Source of the DNA: MED-G17 sp963991985
GTDB lineage: Bacteria > Bacteroidota > Bacteroidia > NS11-12g > UBA9320
Length of the DNA: 64,000 bases
NCBI GenBank assembly: GCA_963991985.1
Contig: CAXDRX010000003.1
Coordinates: forward strand, 75,464 to 139,463
Direction of reading: 5' to 3'
Numbering within the stretch: position 1 is the first letter of the stretch; every line of letters begins with the position of its first letter. A program made the position numbers and the translations under genes. Positions 41,863 to 50,346 of this stretch are shown one piece after another. The notes beneath the pieces were generated by a model that was given only the letters and a program-made list of their open reading frames with translations, made no database searches and had not been told where the DNA came from.

Positions 41863-42385
41863 AACAGGAGACAAGGGAAAAACTTCCCTGCTGGGCGGGA
41901 CTCGGGTGGCCAAAAACAGCAACAAAATAATTGCCTATGGCACCATTGATGAGCTCAATTCATTCATCGGACTATTGGCAGAAGAAGTTTTGAATCATGA
42001 AAAAAAATCATTGATAAGAATCCAAAACAATCTTTTCACCATTGGAAGCAATCTGGCCAATGACCACACGAAGTCAAACATACAATTGAACAATGTTGCT
42101 GAAGCAGATATCTCATTTTTGGAGATGGAAATTGACCAAATGGACAGCCATCTGAAACCCTTAAAAAATTTCATCCTGCCGGGTGGCAACAAGCCTTCAG
42201 CGCTCGCACACGTCTGTAGGACCATTACAAGAAGAGCGGAGAGATTGGTGGTTGATATGCTTTTAGATGACAACAAAAATCAAATCATTATTGCCTATCT
42301 CAATAGGCTCTCTGACTATTTTTTTACGCTCGGTCGTTATTTGGTCCATCAAGCCGAAGACGATGAAGTTATTTGGAATATGTAA
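41846..42385 (+). CDS. Cob(I)alamin adenosyltransferase, PduO type
   Basis: 179 residues. It transfers adenosyl from ATP to cob(I)alamin to form adenosylcobalamin. N-terminal ATP loop 'KIYTKTGDKGKTSLLGGTRVAKNS', 'YGTIDELNSFIGLL', 'FILPGGNKPSALAHVCRTITRRAERLVV' and 'YLNRLSDYFFTLGRYL' are the family motifs, with the catalytic Arg in RRAER and the ligand region NRLSD. Start TTG 41846 gives exactly the family N-terminus and lies inside the end of the LolD-type gene. The gene ends 3 nt from the convergent TPR lipoprotein gene. Confidence 0.94.
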   Translation: MKIYTKTGDKGKTSLLGGTRVAKNSNKIIAYGTIDELNSFIGLLAEEVLNHEKKSLIRIQNNLFTIGSNLANDHTKSNIQLNNVAEADISFLEMEIDQMDSHLKPLKNFILPGGNKPSALAHVCRTITRRAERLVVDMLLDDNKNQIIIAYLNRLSDYFFTLGRYLVHQAEDDEVIWNM

Positions 42386-42388
42386 AAC

Positions 42389-43120
42389 CTATCTTCTTGG
42401 GTAAGCCATCATTTGCTGATACCTCTCCAGTTCCTGCAAATATTGAATGGCCAACTCAAAATTGGGCTCAATTGCCAATGCAGCACGCATTTTTTTTGCT
42501 CCTAATTTGAATTTTTGCTCACGCTCCACAAGCAATACACCCTGTAAATAGTTGGCAGCAGCAGTGGTAGCTATTTTTGATACTTTCCCGGAAGCACTTT
42601 GCATATCCACCGTAGATTTATCCCCCGAAGTATCATTGGTGATAAAATTTAAAACAGAGTCTGCCGCCACATAATTTTGGCGACCCAACTCAATTTTCCC
42701 AATCTCATATTGATATTTCAACTGACCTGTCCTCAAAAACAAAGAGGCAAATTTTTGTATGGCTTCTTCCATATTCCCCAAAGCTTCATGAGACAGCCCC
42801 ACCAATTCAATCATTTTTTGATAATCGGGTTGCTGTTTGAGCACTTTTTGGCCAAATTTTAGCGCCGCATCATAATTTCCTTGAGCCAAATATATTCTTG
42901 CCAAACTATCATGGTATGCACCCACCTGAGTATCCAACAAAACAATTTCGTTGAGGGCCACGAGGCTAGTTATGTAATCTTTGTTTTCTTGAGATTGCTG
43001 ATAAAGCGCATTGGCATGTTTCAAACGTTCTTTGTCACCTTCTAAGCAAGAAATCATCATAAAAGACATAAGAATTCCAAAACCGAGAAAAAGAAAAGCC
43101 TTTTTTGTGCTAAAATTCAT
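42389..43120 (-). CDS. TPR-containing lipoprotein
   Basis: 243 residues. Lipoprotein signal peptide with lipobox 'MMISC|L' (residues 21-25). Several tetratricopeptide-like repeats follow, for example 'ALNEIVLLDTQVGAYHDSLARIYLAQGNYDAALKFGQKVLKQQP' and 'LVGLSHEALGNMEEAIQKFASLFLRTG', ending in another repeat near 'KKMRAALAIEPNFELAIQYL'. It is presumably anchored in the inner or outer membrane and mediates protein-protein contacts. No specific complex can be named. An exact TACATTTG box lies 4 nt before the ATG. Confidence 0.87.
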   Translation of the reverse strand: MNFSTKKAFLFLGFGILMSFMMISCLEGDKERLKHANALYQQSQENKDYITSLVALNEIVLLDTQVGAYHDSLARIYLAQGNYDAALKFGQKVLKQQPDYQKMIELVGLSHEALGNMEEAIQKFASLFLRTGQLKYQYEIGKIELGRQNYVAADSVLNFITNDTSGDKSTVDMQSASGKVSKIATTAAANYLQGVLLVEREQKFKLGAKKMRAALAIEPNFELAIQYLQELERYQQMMAYPRR

Positions 43121-43124
43121 CCGC

Positions 43125-43132
43125 CAAATGTA
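43125..43132 (-). promoter_or_regulatory. -7 promoter box TACATTTG before the TPR lipoprotein gene
   Basis: Exact TAnnTTTG on the minus strand, 4 nt from the ATG. A TTTTG occurs 17 nt further upstream, a plausible -33 element. Confidence 0.62.
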
Positions 43133-43193
43133 AAAAGAAAAGACAAAGTCAAAAGAAAAAAATTGGTTTTGCCGATTGTTTCCATTTGCACTT

Positions 43194-43201
43194 TAATTTT
43201 G
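43194..43201 (+). promoter_or_regulatory. -7 promoter box TAATTTTG before ffh
   Basis: Exact TAnnTTTG match, 8 nt before ATG 43210. A TTTTG at 43167-43171 lies 22 nt upstream, a plausible -33 element. Divergent from the TPR lipoprotein promoter. Confidence 0.65.
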
Positions 43202-43209
43202 CCCTTTTC

Positions 43210-44517
43210 ATGTTTGACAAACTCAGTGAAAGATTAGAAGGTGCCTTAAAAACACTAAAAGGCCAAGGAAGAATATCAGAAATTAATGTAGCCGAAACAG
43301 TAAAAGAGATTAGAAGAGCGCTCGTAGAAGCCGATGTGAACTACAAATTGGCCAAAGATTTTACCAATCGTGTAAAAGAAGAGGCTTTGGGCCAAAATGT
43401 CATTACCTCGGTAAGTCCGGGCCAACTAATGACAAAAATCGTTTACGACGAGATGGTCAAACTTCTTGGGACCAACACTGAAGACATTCACCTCAAGGGC
43501 AATCCAAGCATCATTTTAATTTCTGGCCTACAAGGGTCTGGTAAAACCACGTTTTCAGGGAAATTGTCCAAATATTTAAAAAGCAATGGGAAGAATCCTT
43601 TATTGGTGGCCTGTGATGTATACCGACCTGCCGCAATTAACCAACTTCAAGTTTTGGGCGAACAATTGGGCATTCCTGTTTTTGCCGAACCTGAAAACAA
43701 AAAACCTGTGGAAATCGCACAAAAAGCTATCCAACATGCAAAAATTCAACAAAACAATGTAGTCATCATTGATACCGCAGGACGTCTTTCCGTAGATCAA
43801 CTTATGATGGATGAGATAGCCGAAATCAAAAAGACAACCCAAGCCCATGAAATTCTTTTTGTGGTAGATTCCATGACGGGGCAAGATGCCGTAAATACAG
43901 CCAAAGCTTTCAACGATGTATTGGATTTTAGTGGAGTTGTCCTAACAAAACTTGACGGCGATACCCGAGGTGGAGCTGCTCTTTCCATTAAAAGTGTTGT
44001 GAATAAACCCATCAAATTTATCAGCAACGGGGAGAAAATGGATGCCCTTGATATTTTTCATCCCGACCGAATGGCCTCTAGGATTTTGGGGAAAGGTGAT
44101 GTCGTGTCTTTGGTAGAAAAAGCACAGGAGGTTGTCGATCAGAAAGAGGCGCAGCGTTTGCAAAAAAAATTGCGGAAAAACCAATTTGATTTGCAAGACT
44201 TTTACAGCCAAATTCAGCAGATAAAGAAAATGGGAAACATCAAAGATTTGATGAAGATGGTCCCTGGGATGGGCAAAGCAATCAAAGATGTAGACATTTC
44301 GGACGACGCTTTCAAAAACATCGAAGCCATCATCAACTCGATGACACCAATTGAAAAACAAAAGCCCGAAATAATCAATGGCTCCCGCAAAACACGCATT
44401 GCACAGGGAAGTGGGACAAATGTGTCGGAAATCAATAAGCTCCTAAAACAATTTACCGAAATGAAGAAAATGATGAAAAAAATGTCGAGTGGTAAATTTC
44501 GGAGTCGACCAAATTAA
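43210..44517 (+). CDS. ffh: Signal recognition particle protein (SRP54)
   Basis: 435 residues. It binds signal sequences of nascent membrane proteins with 4.5S RNA and docks on FtsY. The N domain begins 'FDKLSERLEGALKTLKGQGRISE'. The G domain has 'SGLQGSGKTTFSGKL' (G1), 'DVYRPAAINQLQ' (G2), 'VVIIDTAGRLSVD' (G3), 'TKLDGDTRGGAAL' (G4) and 'KPIKFISNGEKMDAL' (G5). The Met-rich M domain ends 'KQFTEMKKMMKKMSSGKFR'. The ATG at 43210 gives the family N-terminus and is 8 nt from the promoter box; the frame start at 43186 lies upstream of the box. Confidence 0.96.
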   Translation: MFDKLSERLEGALKTLKGQGRISEINVAETVKEIRRALVEADVNYKLAKDFTNRVKEEALGQNVITSVSPGQLMTKIVYDEMVKLLGTNTEDIHLKGNPSIILISGLQGSGKTTFSGKLSKYLKSNGKNPLLVACDVYRPAAINQLQVLGEQLGIPVFAEPENKKPVEIAQKAIQHAKIQQNNVVIIDTAGRLSVDQLMMDEIAEIKKTTQAHEILFVVDSMTGQDAVNTAKAFNDVLDFSGVVLTKLDGDTRGGAALSIKSVVNKPIKFISNGEKMDALDIFHPDRMASRILGKGDVVSLVEKAQEVVDQKEAQRLQKKLRKNQFDLQDFYSQIQQIKKMGNIKDLMKMVPGMGKAIKDVDISDDAFKNIEAIINSMTPIEKQKPEIINGSRKTRIAQGSGTNVSEINKLLKQFTEMKKMMKKMSSGKFRSRPN

Positions 44518-44578
44518 TCACATTATTTTTTCTTAACTTTTTTTTGTTATAAATTATTTTTTCGTTAATTCGGAAAAT

Positions 44579-47500
44579 ATGCGTGTTAAGTTTTACTATC
44601 AATTTCTTTTTCTTTCTTTTTTCACTGCTCATTTTTTGAGTGCCAAGGCCCAAAACAAGGAGTCTTACGTGGAAACCTTTACCAATGGCGCCTCCTATTG
44701 CCCTGGAGACAGACAGTATGACAATTGGATTGACTTTCGAAAGAATCTAGACACGGCCAAGTATCAATTTACAAAACTTACTTTTACTAGTAACCAAGCA
44801 AACAGCGCAAGGACTTGTTCTGATGTTCACAAAGTAAGGCAAATTGCTCAGGCCTTGAAAGATGCTTCCTCCGCAAATATTTCTATTACGGTTACCTGCA
44901 ATGGTTTTGATTTTTCGGTGGCCAAAAACTGTCAATCCACCAACTGCGGGAATTCTACCAACGATGTAATGCTCGAGGCAGATGCTTCCAATGCGGGTTG
45001 CGCATGCAATAATAATTTTATCATACGACCTGGAATCGGAAATGCAAATTGGGGTGGCGTAGGAACCACTTCATGTGGTCCGCCAACGCAAAAGGTAGAA
45101 GTGCATTTTGAAAAAGTATCAACCAACTACGATGCCGCGGTATTGTCCATCAATGAAATTGACAAATGCTCCAATACAGACGATATTGAAGTGAGAGTGG
45201 CCAACTATGGGAAGAAAACGCTCAATACTTTTGACTTAACCTATCAGCTCAACAATGGCACACCTGTAACCAAAAGTTGCACCACAACCTTAGCTCCACT
45301 TACAGATACCCTAATTACCGTAGCAAGCAATGTGAAATTTGTTTCGGGCACCAACTACACCCTCCAGGCTTGGACTTCCTCACCCAACGGTTTTGTAGAT
45401 AGTGTTTCTGCAAATGATTCTTCTTCTATCGCTTGGCGAACACTTGGGACCCCAAGTCCCCCATCCATCAACGACACTGCCGTGTGCGGAGGTCAAGAAG
45501 TATTGTTGGTTGCCAAGCCCACAAACCCCAGCCTTGATTCGCTGCTATGGAGTGACACCTCCAGCATGACCAATTTATTGGGGGTTGGAAGTTCTTTCCT
45601 GACTCCCTTTTTGAAATCAGGAAAACATAAATATTTTGTTTCTGCTACGAGAAACTTCCAAGCAGGAACAGCCTCTACACCATTTACCGCAAACAATGGG
45701 CAAGAAGGATTTTTTGTCGACATAACGAGCTCGAGAGATATCACTATCGATAGTTTTGCAACCAATATCGATGCGGGTGCGCAAGAAACAGTAGAACTTT
45801 ACATCAAAGATGGTTCATACAACGGCGCCCAAACCAATCGTTCTGCTTGGACCCAGGTGGGTACACAAACCGTTACTCCCGCTGGTCTCAACCGAAGAAC
45901 GGTTGTCAATATACCTTTCAAACTTAAAGCAGGAAAATCTTATGGTCTGTGTGTAAGACTGAGCACAGGAACCCAAATAAATTACAGAACCCTTCAAGGA
46001 GCGGGTGATGTAATTACCTCAGGACCTTTCACCATTACGAGGGGCCAGGGCTCGTACAACAATTTCGGTGGTGTCTTTTCACCAAGAGGTGGAGATCTTG
46101 AACTCTACTATGCCATTGCCGAATGCCCAAGCCCTGCCGATTCTAGCGAAATCACCATCAATAAATTGGCATCAGGAGCTTCCATTGACTCAGCTTCAAC
46201 ATTCGAAGGTTTCTTGTACGCAGGCAATGCCAATAATCCCGATATTGCCGCTGAAAACAAAGAACTAAACTATGAGCTTTTGCCACCCACAGGATTTAAC
46301 AATGCCGACCACGGAAGCACTTGGGAAGTAGTAGATGTAAGTTTGACAAGCGCCAATGGTACGCCTGTAGATACCTCCTCATACGCATTTACCAACCCTT
46401 CATCTTCAGGGAACGGAAACTTAAAATACACAACAGATATGGGATGGGCAGATTCAACGGTTGAAATAAACTGGATCATAAGAGAACTGAAAAACAATTG
46501 TGATACTCTAGTTAAGAGAACGCTATTCATCGCGCCAACCACCAAGTTGGTTTTTTCTAGTAATGATGTTTGTTTGGGAGATTTCATCCAATTCAAAAAC
46601 AATTCCACTATCTCAAGTGGTTATTCAACTTTCTTCTGGGATTTTGGGGATGGGAATACTTCCGACATTATCTCCCCAATTCATATCTATGAAAAGTTTG
46701 GCAAATACAATGTTAAATTGACTGCCGTTTCTGATTTAGGAATCGAAATAGACACAAGCTTTTCCATTGAGGTATTTGAAATTCCAAACATAGACTTCAA
46801 GATTTTTAATGCCTGTGAAGGCGCGCCCTTAAACATCCAAAACAATACAACCATATCTTCGGGCACCATAAAATGGAATTGGAAATTTGGAGATGGAGAC
46901 TCAAGTGCTTTGAAATCTCCCTCCCATCAGTACAGCAAATTTGGAGCCTATAAAATAACTTTGTTTGCTGAAGCCAATGGATGTGTAAGCGAAGAAAGTA
47001 AAACTGCATTCCAATTTGCAAAACCAACAGCGAATTTTACTTCTACTGGAATCTGTGCCAACTCCCCCATTAATTTTGAAAGTTCCTCCACTATTGGAGA
47101 CAATTCTTATGTGGGACATAGCTGGACATTTGAAAACAACGAGTTCGGAACCTTGTCCAAGGAAGATTATACTTTCACATCAAACGGAGACAAAGATGTC
47201 AAGCTCATTACAACCACTAAGTTTGGTTGTAAAGATTCAATCACCAAAACCATAAGCGTTGCAGCTTCTCCTTTGGCTGACTTTAGTGTTGGGCAAGCTT
47301 GTGATATTGATCCCACAAGCATTACCAACCTCAGCAATGAAAATGGGCTGTCGGTTACCTACCTATGGAGTTTTGGAGATGGAAATACTTCAACTGACAA
47401 AGACCCTCAAAGTTATCAGTATAGTGATTTGGGCAACAAAACCATTAAACTCCAAGCTTTTGCGAAAAATGGTTGTTCATCTTCAAAATCTATGGACATA

Positions 47501-48283
47501 TTTGTCGGCACCCAACCTACTGCGGGATTTGAAGTTGGCAATGCATGTTCTGGAGAACAGGTGAACTTCATCAACACCACCAAGAGCCAAGGCGGTAAAG
47601 TTTCTTATGCTTGGGATTTTGGTGACGGCAATGCTTCCAACGATTTGGCTGCAACGCACATCTACAATGTTTCTAGCAAGAGTTCTTACACGGTTTCCCT
47701 AGTAGCGTCTATCAATCAAGGTTGCCGAGATACATTCTCAAAAACCATCGAAGTAGGAGAAATTCCCAATTGTGGTTTTACAGCAGCAAAAGACAAAACC
47801 GATAGAAGGATTTGGACTTTCACACCAAGCAATGGCGATTATGGTGCAGATGCCTATCAGTGGCAATTTGGTGGAACAGGTTATTCCAATGATGTTTCTC
47901 CGACACACTCCTTTCCTTTTGAAAACAACGAATACAGAGTTATTCTTTTCATCACCACCGAGCTGGGTTGCAAGTGCATGGATACTACTCAAACCGTATA
48001 TACCGATTGGTCTATTGGTATCGATCAGTTAGACAAAGAAAACGGTTTTGTTCTCTACCCGAATCCAGCCAAGGATTTGGTATCTATCCAGCTTCAAACA
48101 AGCGCTACTGCAAACTACAAGGCAAGCATCACAGACATTTCAGGTAAAGTGATTTTTTCAAAAGAACTTTTATTTAGAGAGGGTCATGCTACACTCAAAC
48201 TAGAAAACATCAATGCTGGAAACTACCTTCTAAAGCTAGAAGGTGAAGATGGCTCTTTAAGACAGAAATTAACCATAAAGTAA
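44579..48283 (+). CDS. Large PKD-repeat secreted protein with T9SS type A tail
   Basis: 1234 residues. Signal peptide ('FLFLSFFTAHFLSAKA|Q'). The N-terminal third has Cys-rich segments ('SYCPGDRQYDNW', 'NAGCACNNNF'). A beta-sandwich at about residues 360-520 looks like a carbohydrate-binding or anchor domain ('QEGFFVDITSSRDITIDSF'). Six PKD-like repeats follow, with cores such as 'FWDFGDGNTSD' (about 685), 'WNWKFGDGDSS' (765), 'LWSFGDGNTS' (929) and 'AWDFGDGNAS' (1010). The tail 'VLYPNPAKDLVSIQLQ' to 'SLRQKLTIK' is a complete type A sorting signal. It is probably a surface adhesin or matrix protein. A hairpin terminator follows at 48311. Confidence 0.88.
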   Translation: MRVKFYYQFLFLSFFTAHFLSAKAQNKESYVETFTNGASYCPGDRQYDNWIDFRKNLDTAKYQFTKLTFTSNQANSARTCSDVHKVRQIAQALKDASSANISITVTCNGFDFSVAKNCQSTNCGNSTNDVMLEADASNAGCACNNNFIIRPGIGNANWGGVGTTSCGPPTQKVEVHFEKVSTNYDAAVLSINEIDKCSNTDDIEVRVANYGKKTLNTFDLTYQLNNGTPVTKSCTTTLAPLTDTLITVASNVKFVSGTNYTLQAWTSSPNGFVDSVSANDSSSIAWRTLGTPSPPSINDTAVCGGQEVLLVAKPTNPSLDSLLWSDTSSMTNLLGVGSSFLTPFLKSGKHKYFVSATRNFQAGTASTPFTANNGQEGFFVDITSSRDITIDSFATNIDAGAQETVELYIKDGSYNGAQTNRSAWTQVGTQTVTPAGLNRRTVVNIPFKLKAGKSYGLCVRLSTGTQINYRTLQGAGDVITSGPFTITRGQGSYNNFGGVFSPRGGDLELYYAIAECPSPADSSEITINKLASGASIDSASTFEGFLYAGNANNPDIAAENKELNYELLPPTGFNNADHGSTWEVVDVSLTSANGTPVDTSSYAFTNPSSSGNGNLKYTTDMGWADSTVEINWIIRELKNNCDTLVKRTLFIAPTTKLVFSSNDVCLGDFIQFKNNSTISSGYSTFFWDFGDGNTSDIISPIHIYEKFGKYNVKLTAVSDLGIEIDTSFSIEVFEIPNIDFKIFNACEGAPLNIQNNTTISSGTIKWNWKFGDGDSSALKSPSHQYSKFGAYKITLFAEANGCVSEESKTAFQFAKPTANFTSTGICANSPINFESSSTIGDNSYVGHSWTFENNEFGTLSKEDYTFTSNGDKDVKLITTTKFGCKDSITKTISVAASPLADFSVGQACDIDPTSITNLSNENGLSVTYLWSFGDGNTSTDKDPQSYQYSDLGNKTIKLQAFAKNGCSSSKSMDIFVGTQPTAGFEVGNACSGEQVNFINTTKSQGGKVSYAWDFGDGNASNDLAATHIYNVSSKSSYTVSLVASINQGCRDTFSKTIEVGEIPNCGFTAAKDKTDRRIWTFTPSNGDYGADAYQWQFGGTGYSNDVSPTHSFPFENNEYRVILFITTELGCKCMDTTQTVYTDWSIGIDQLDKENGFVLYPNPAKDLVSIQLQTSATANYKASITDISGKVIFSKELLFREGHATLKLENINAGNYLLKLEGEDGSLRQKLTIK

Positions 48284-48310
48284 GTTTGTTCACATATTAA
48301 TTGATTTAAA

Positions 48311-48347
48311 TGTCTCGGGCAATTTGTTCGAGGCATTTTTTATTTTT
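48311..48347 (+). terminator. Rho-independent terminator after the PKD protein gene
   Basis: Stem TGTCTCG paired with CGAGGCA (one G-U pair) around a 13-nt loop, followed by the T-rich tract TTTTTTATTTTT. It lies between the PKD gene and pdxH; the T-tract also forms the TATTTTTA box-like sequence ahead of pdxH. Confidence 0.7.
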
Positions 48348-48352
48348 ACCCG

Positions 48353-48991
48353 GTGAAAAAAATCATTCATGACCTCCGAAGGGAGTACAAGAAGGCACAA
48401 TTGGACATCGAAAATGTAAGCGATCATCCAATGGAACAATTTATTCATTGGTTTTCCGATGCACAAAATTCAAATATAATGGAGCCCAATGCGTTTGTTT
48501 TGAGTACGGCCCAAAACAATCAGCCCCACTCACGGACGGTTTTGGTAAAGGAAATTGAAGAAGATGGATTTGTTTTTTATACCAATTATTTAAGTGAAAA
48601 AGCAAAACATATAGAGACAAACAATCAAGTTGCGGCCAATTTCACTTGGTTAGATTTAGAAAGGCAAATTCGGTTTTTTGGCACTTGTGTTCGAGTACCC
48701 AAAGACCAATCTGACATCTATTTTGAGAAAAGACCAAGAAGCAGCCAAATAGGGGCATGGGCCTCTAAACAATCCCAATCGCTAGACCACCGTAAGCAGC
48801 TCGAAAAACAATGGGCATACTATACCAAAAAATTCGAAAACAAAGAAATTCCTAGACCTTCATTTTGGGGGGGCTATAAAATTATCCCGACAATGGCAGA
48901 ATTTTGGCAAGGAAGACCTAGCCGCATGCACGACCGAATTTTGTATAAATATGAAAACAGTAAATGGACTATTTCAAGAGTTTCTCCATAG
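48353..48991 (+). CDS. pdxH: Pyridoxamine 5'-phosphate oxidase
   Basis: 212 residues. An FMN enzyme making pyridoxal 5'-phosphate. 'RTVLVKEIEEDGFVFYTNYLSEKAKHIE' contributes FMN and substrate contacts, 'WLDLERQIRFFGTCVRV' is a core strand, 'FEKRPRSSQIGAWASKQSQ' matches the FMN phosphate loop, and the C-terminal signature 'AEFWQGRPSRMHDRI' carries the PLP-binding Arg and His. It ends in 'SRVSP', like the usual RLxP. The start is GTG 48353, 4 nt after TATTTTTA. The end overlaps the next glycosyltransferase by 28 nt. Confidence 0.93.
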   Translation: MKKIIHDLRREYKKAQLDIENVSDHPMEQFIHWFSDAQNSNIMEPNAFVLSTAQNNQPHSRTVLVKEIEEDGFVFYTNYLSEKAKHIETNNQVAANFTWLDLERQIRFFGTCVRVPKDQSDIYFEKRPRSSQIGAWASKQSQSLDHRKQLEKQWAYYTKKFENKEIPRPSFWGGYKIIPTMAEFWQGRPSRMHDRILYKYENSKWTISRVSP

Positions 48992-50157
48992 AAAAGAAAT
49001 TTTTCGAAGCTCTAAAAATCATTACGATTGTCCCCGCTTTTGATGAGCCCGAACTCCTTCAAACCATTCAATCCCTTCATCAATGTAAATTAGACTTTAA
49101 TGCCCTTGTTTTGATATTTATCAATGCGCCTTCAAATGCACCGGAGCAAAAGAAAGAACGAAATAGAAAGAACTCCCAAAAAATTATTGAATTTATCGAA
49201 AAAACAAATTCCTCCCGACTAAAAATCGCAGTTGAAATAGACAATCATCTTCCACCCAAAAAAGCGGGTGTAGGGATGGCAAGAAAAATTGCCATGGATT
49301 TTGCTTCCCAAATTTTTAAAAAATCGAGTTTTCCTCAAGGGATCATTACCTCACTGGATGGGGATTGTTTGGTAAGCCAAGATTACTTCTCTAAAATTTT
49401 TGAATCTTTTACCCATTATAAGCTCAATGGGGCATCCATCAACTTTCTCCACCAAAATATAGATCAGTCCCAAGGAATTCGTTTGTATGAAATATTTCTT
49501 CGGCTACATCTGCACTTTCTCAGAAGAATTGGTTTCCAAAACATTTACCATACCATTGGATCCTGTTTTGCTGTTACCCAGCATATCTATGAGAAATCTG
49601 GTGGGATGAATACCCGGAAAGCCGGTGAAGACTTCTACTTTGTCAACAAAACAATTCCGTACAATCATTTCCAACATATCCCAGACATCCTTGTCTTCCC
49701 TAGTTCTCGGCCCAGCGAACGTGTTCCTTTTGGCACAGGCAAAGCCATAGGCAAATGGGAATTGGCTCGCATTCCCATATGGTATAGCTACTCCACAAAA
49801 GTTTATCAAATGTTGCATTACTTTCATCAAAACATAATGCGCAAAAGCAATGCTAGAGAAATTCAAAACGCTTTGAAAAATCTTCCAAAACCACTACAGT
49901 CTGCACTGTTCAAAATAAAATTTCCCAAGATGGTTCAAGAAATAGAGGAAAATACAAACAGCGCCGAGTCTTTTCAAAAACATATGAGCTGGAAGATCAA
50001 TGGTTTTTTTCTGCTCAAACTGAGCCATCACTTGCGCGATGATTATTTTCCAAATACTCCTCTTCTCGAGACAGCAAAAAAATTTCTACGAAAAGAACAC
50101 TTGAATGAACAACAAATACATAAAGCGCTTATGCGTTTGGACCAAAAAAGCTATTGA
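48964..50157 (+). CDS. Glycosyltransferase family 2-like protein
   Basis: 397 residues. 'IITIVPAFDEPELLQTIQSL' opens a GT-A fold. 'GVGMARKIAMDFASQIF' and 'GIITSLDGDCLVSQDYF' supply the helix and DxD-like motif (DGDC), and 'GSCFAVTQHIYEKSGGMNTRKAGEDFYFVNK' matches the GED catalytic-loop segment. The C-terminal 130 residues are helical. No membrane helix is visible, so it probably acts at the cytoplasmic face on a glycan of unknown structure. ATG 48964 is within pdxH; a start slightly downstream cannot be excluded. Confidence 0.82.
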   Translation: MDYFKSFSIEKKFFEALKIITIVPAFDEPELLQTIQSLHQCKLDFNALVLIFINAPSNAPEQKKERNRKNSQKIIEFIEKTNSSRLKIAVEIDNHLPPKKAGVGMARKIAMDFASQIFKKSSFPQGIITSLDGDCLVSQDYFSKIFESFTHYKLNGASINFLHQNIDQSQGIRLYEIFLRLHLHFLRRIGFQNIYHTIGSCFAVTQHIYEKSGGMNTRKAGEDFYFVNKTIPYNHFQHIPDILVFPSSRPSERVPFGTGKAIGKWELARIPIWYSYSTKVYQMLHYFHQNIMRKSNAREIQNALKNLPKPLQSALFKIKFPKMVQEIEENTNSAESFQKHMSWKINGFFLLKLSHHLRDDYFPNTPLLETAKKFLRKEHLNEQQIHKALMRLDQKSY

Positions 50158-50214
50158 TTTTTCTTACTTTGGCGTTTTGGCCTTTTGCTTTTTTGAACGC
50201 TTTGGCCTACTGAC

Positions 50215-50247
50215 ACCAAAGGTACCCAAGACTCTTTTTCCTTTGGT
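50215..50247. repeat. 8-bp inverted repeat in the 50158-50346 gap
   Basis: ACCAAAGG (50215-50222) and CCTTTGGT (50240-50247) are exact reverse complements around a 17-nt loop. No T-run follows directly, so it is not a standard terminator; it could be an operator or a weak hairpin. A 74-codon frame crossing this gap (50105-50329) overlaps the glycosyltransferase end and looks spurious. Confidence 0.35.
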
Positions 50248-50346
50248 ACTTCTTCTATCGCCCTTTCCCATGTTTCAAATAAACAAAAAAAGAAATTTCC
50301 CAAGGGTGTTTGTTTTCAAAATACTTTAAATTTCTTTGCAAAAAAG

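Noticed and set aside
43125..43201. Consistent -33 (TTTG) elements for all -7 boxes
   Set aside because: Plausible -33 elements were found only for ffh and the TPR lipoprotein; elsewhere the spacing or sequence did not fit, so only -7 boxes are claimed.
50105..50329. 74-codon frame in the gap before the ABC-F gene
   Set aside because: It overlaps the glycosyltransferase 3' end in another frame, has no promoter box or recognisable domain, and its composition fits T-rich intergenic DNA.
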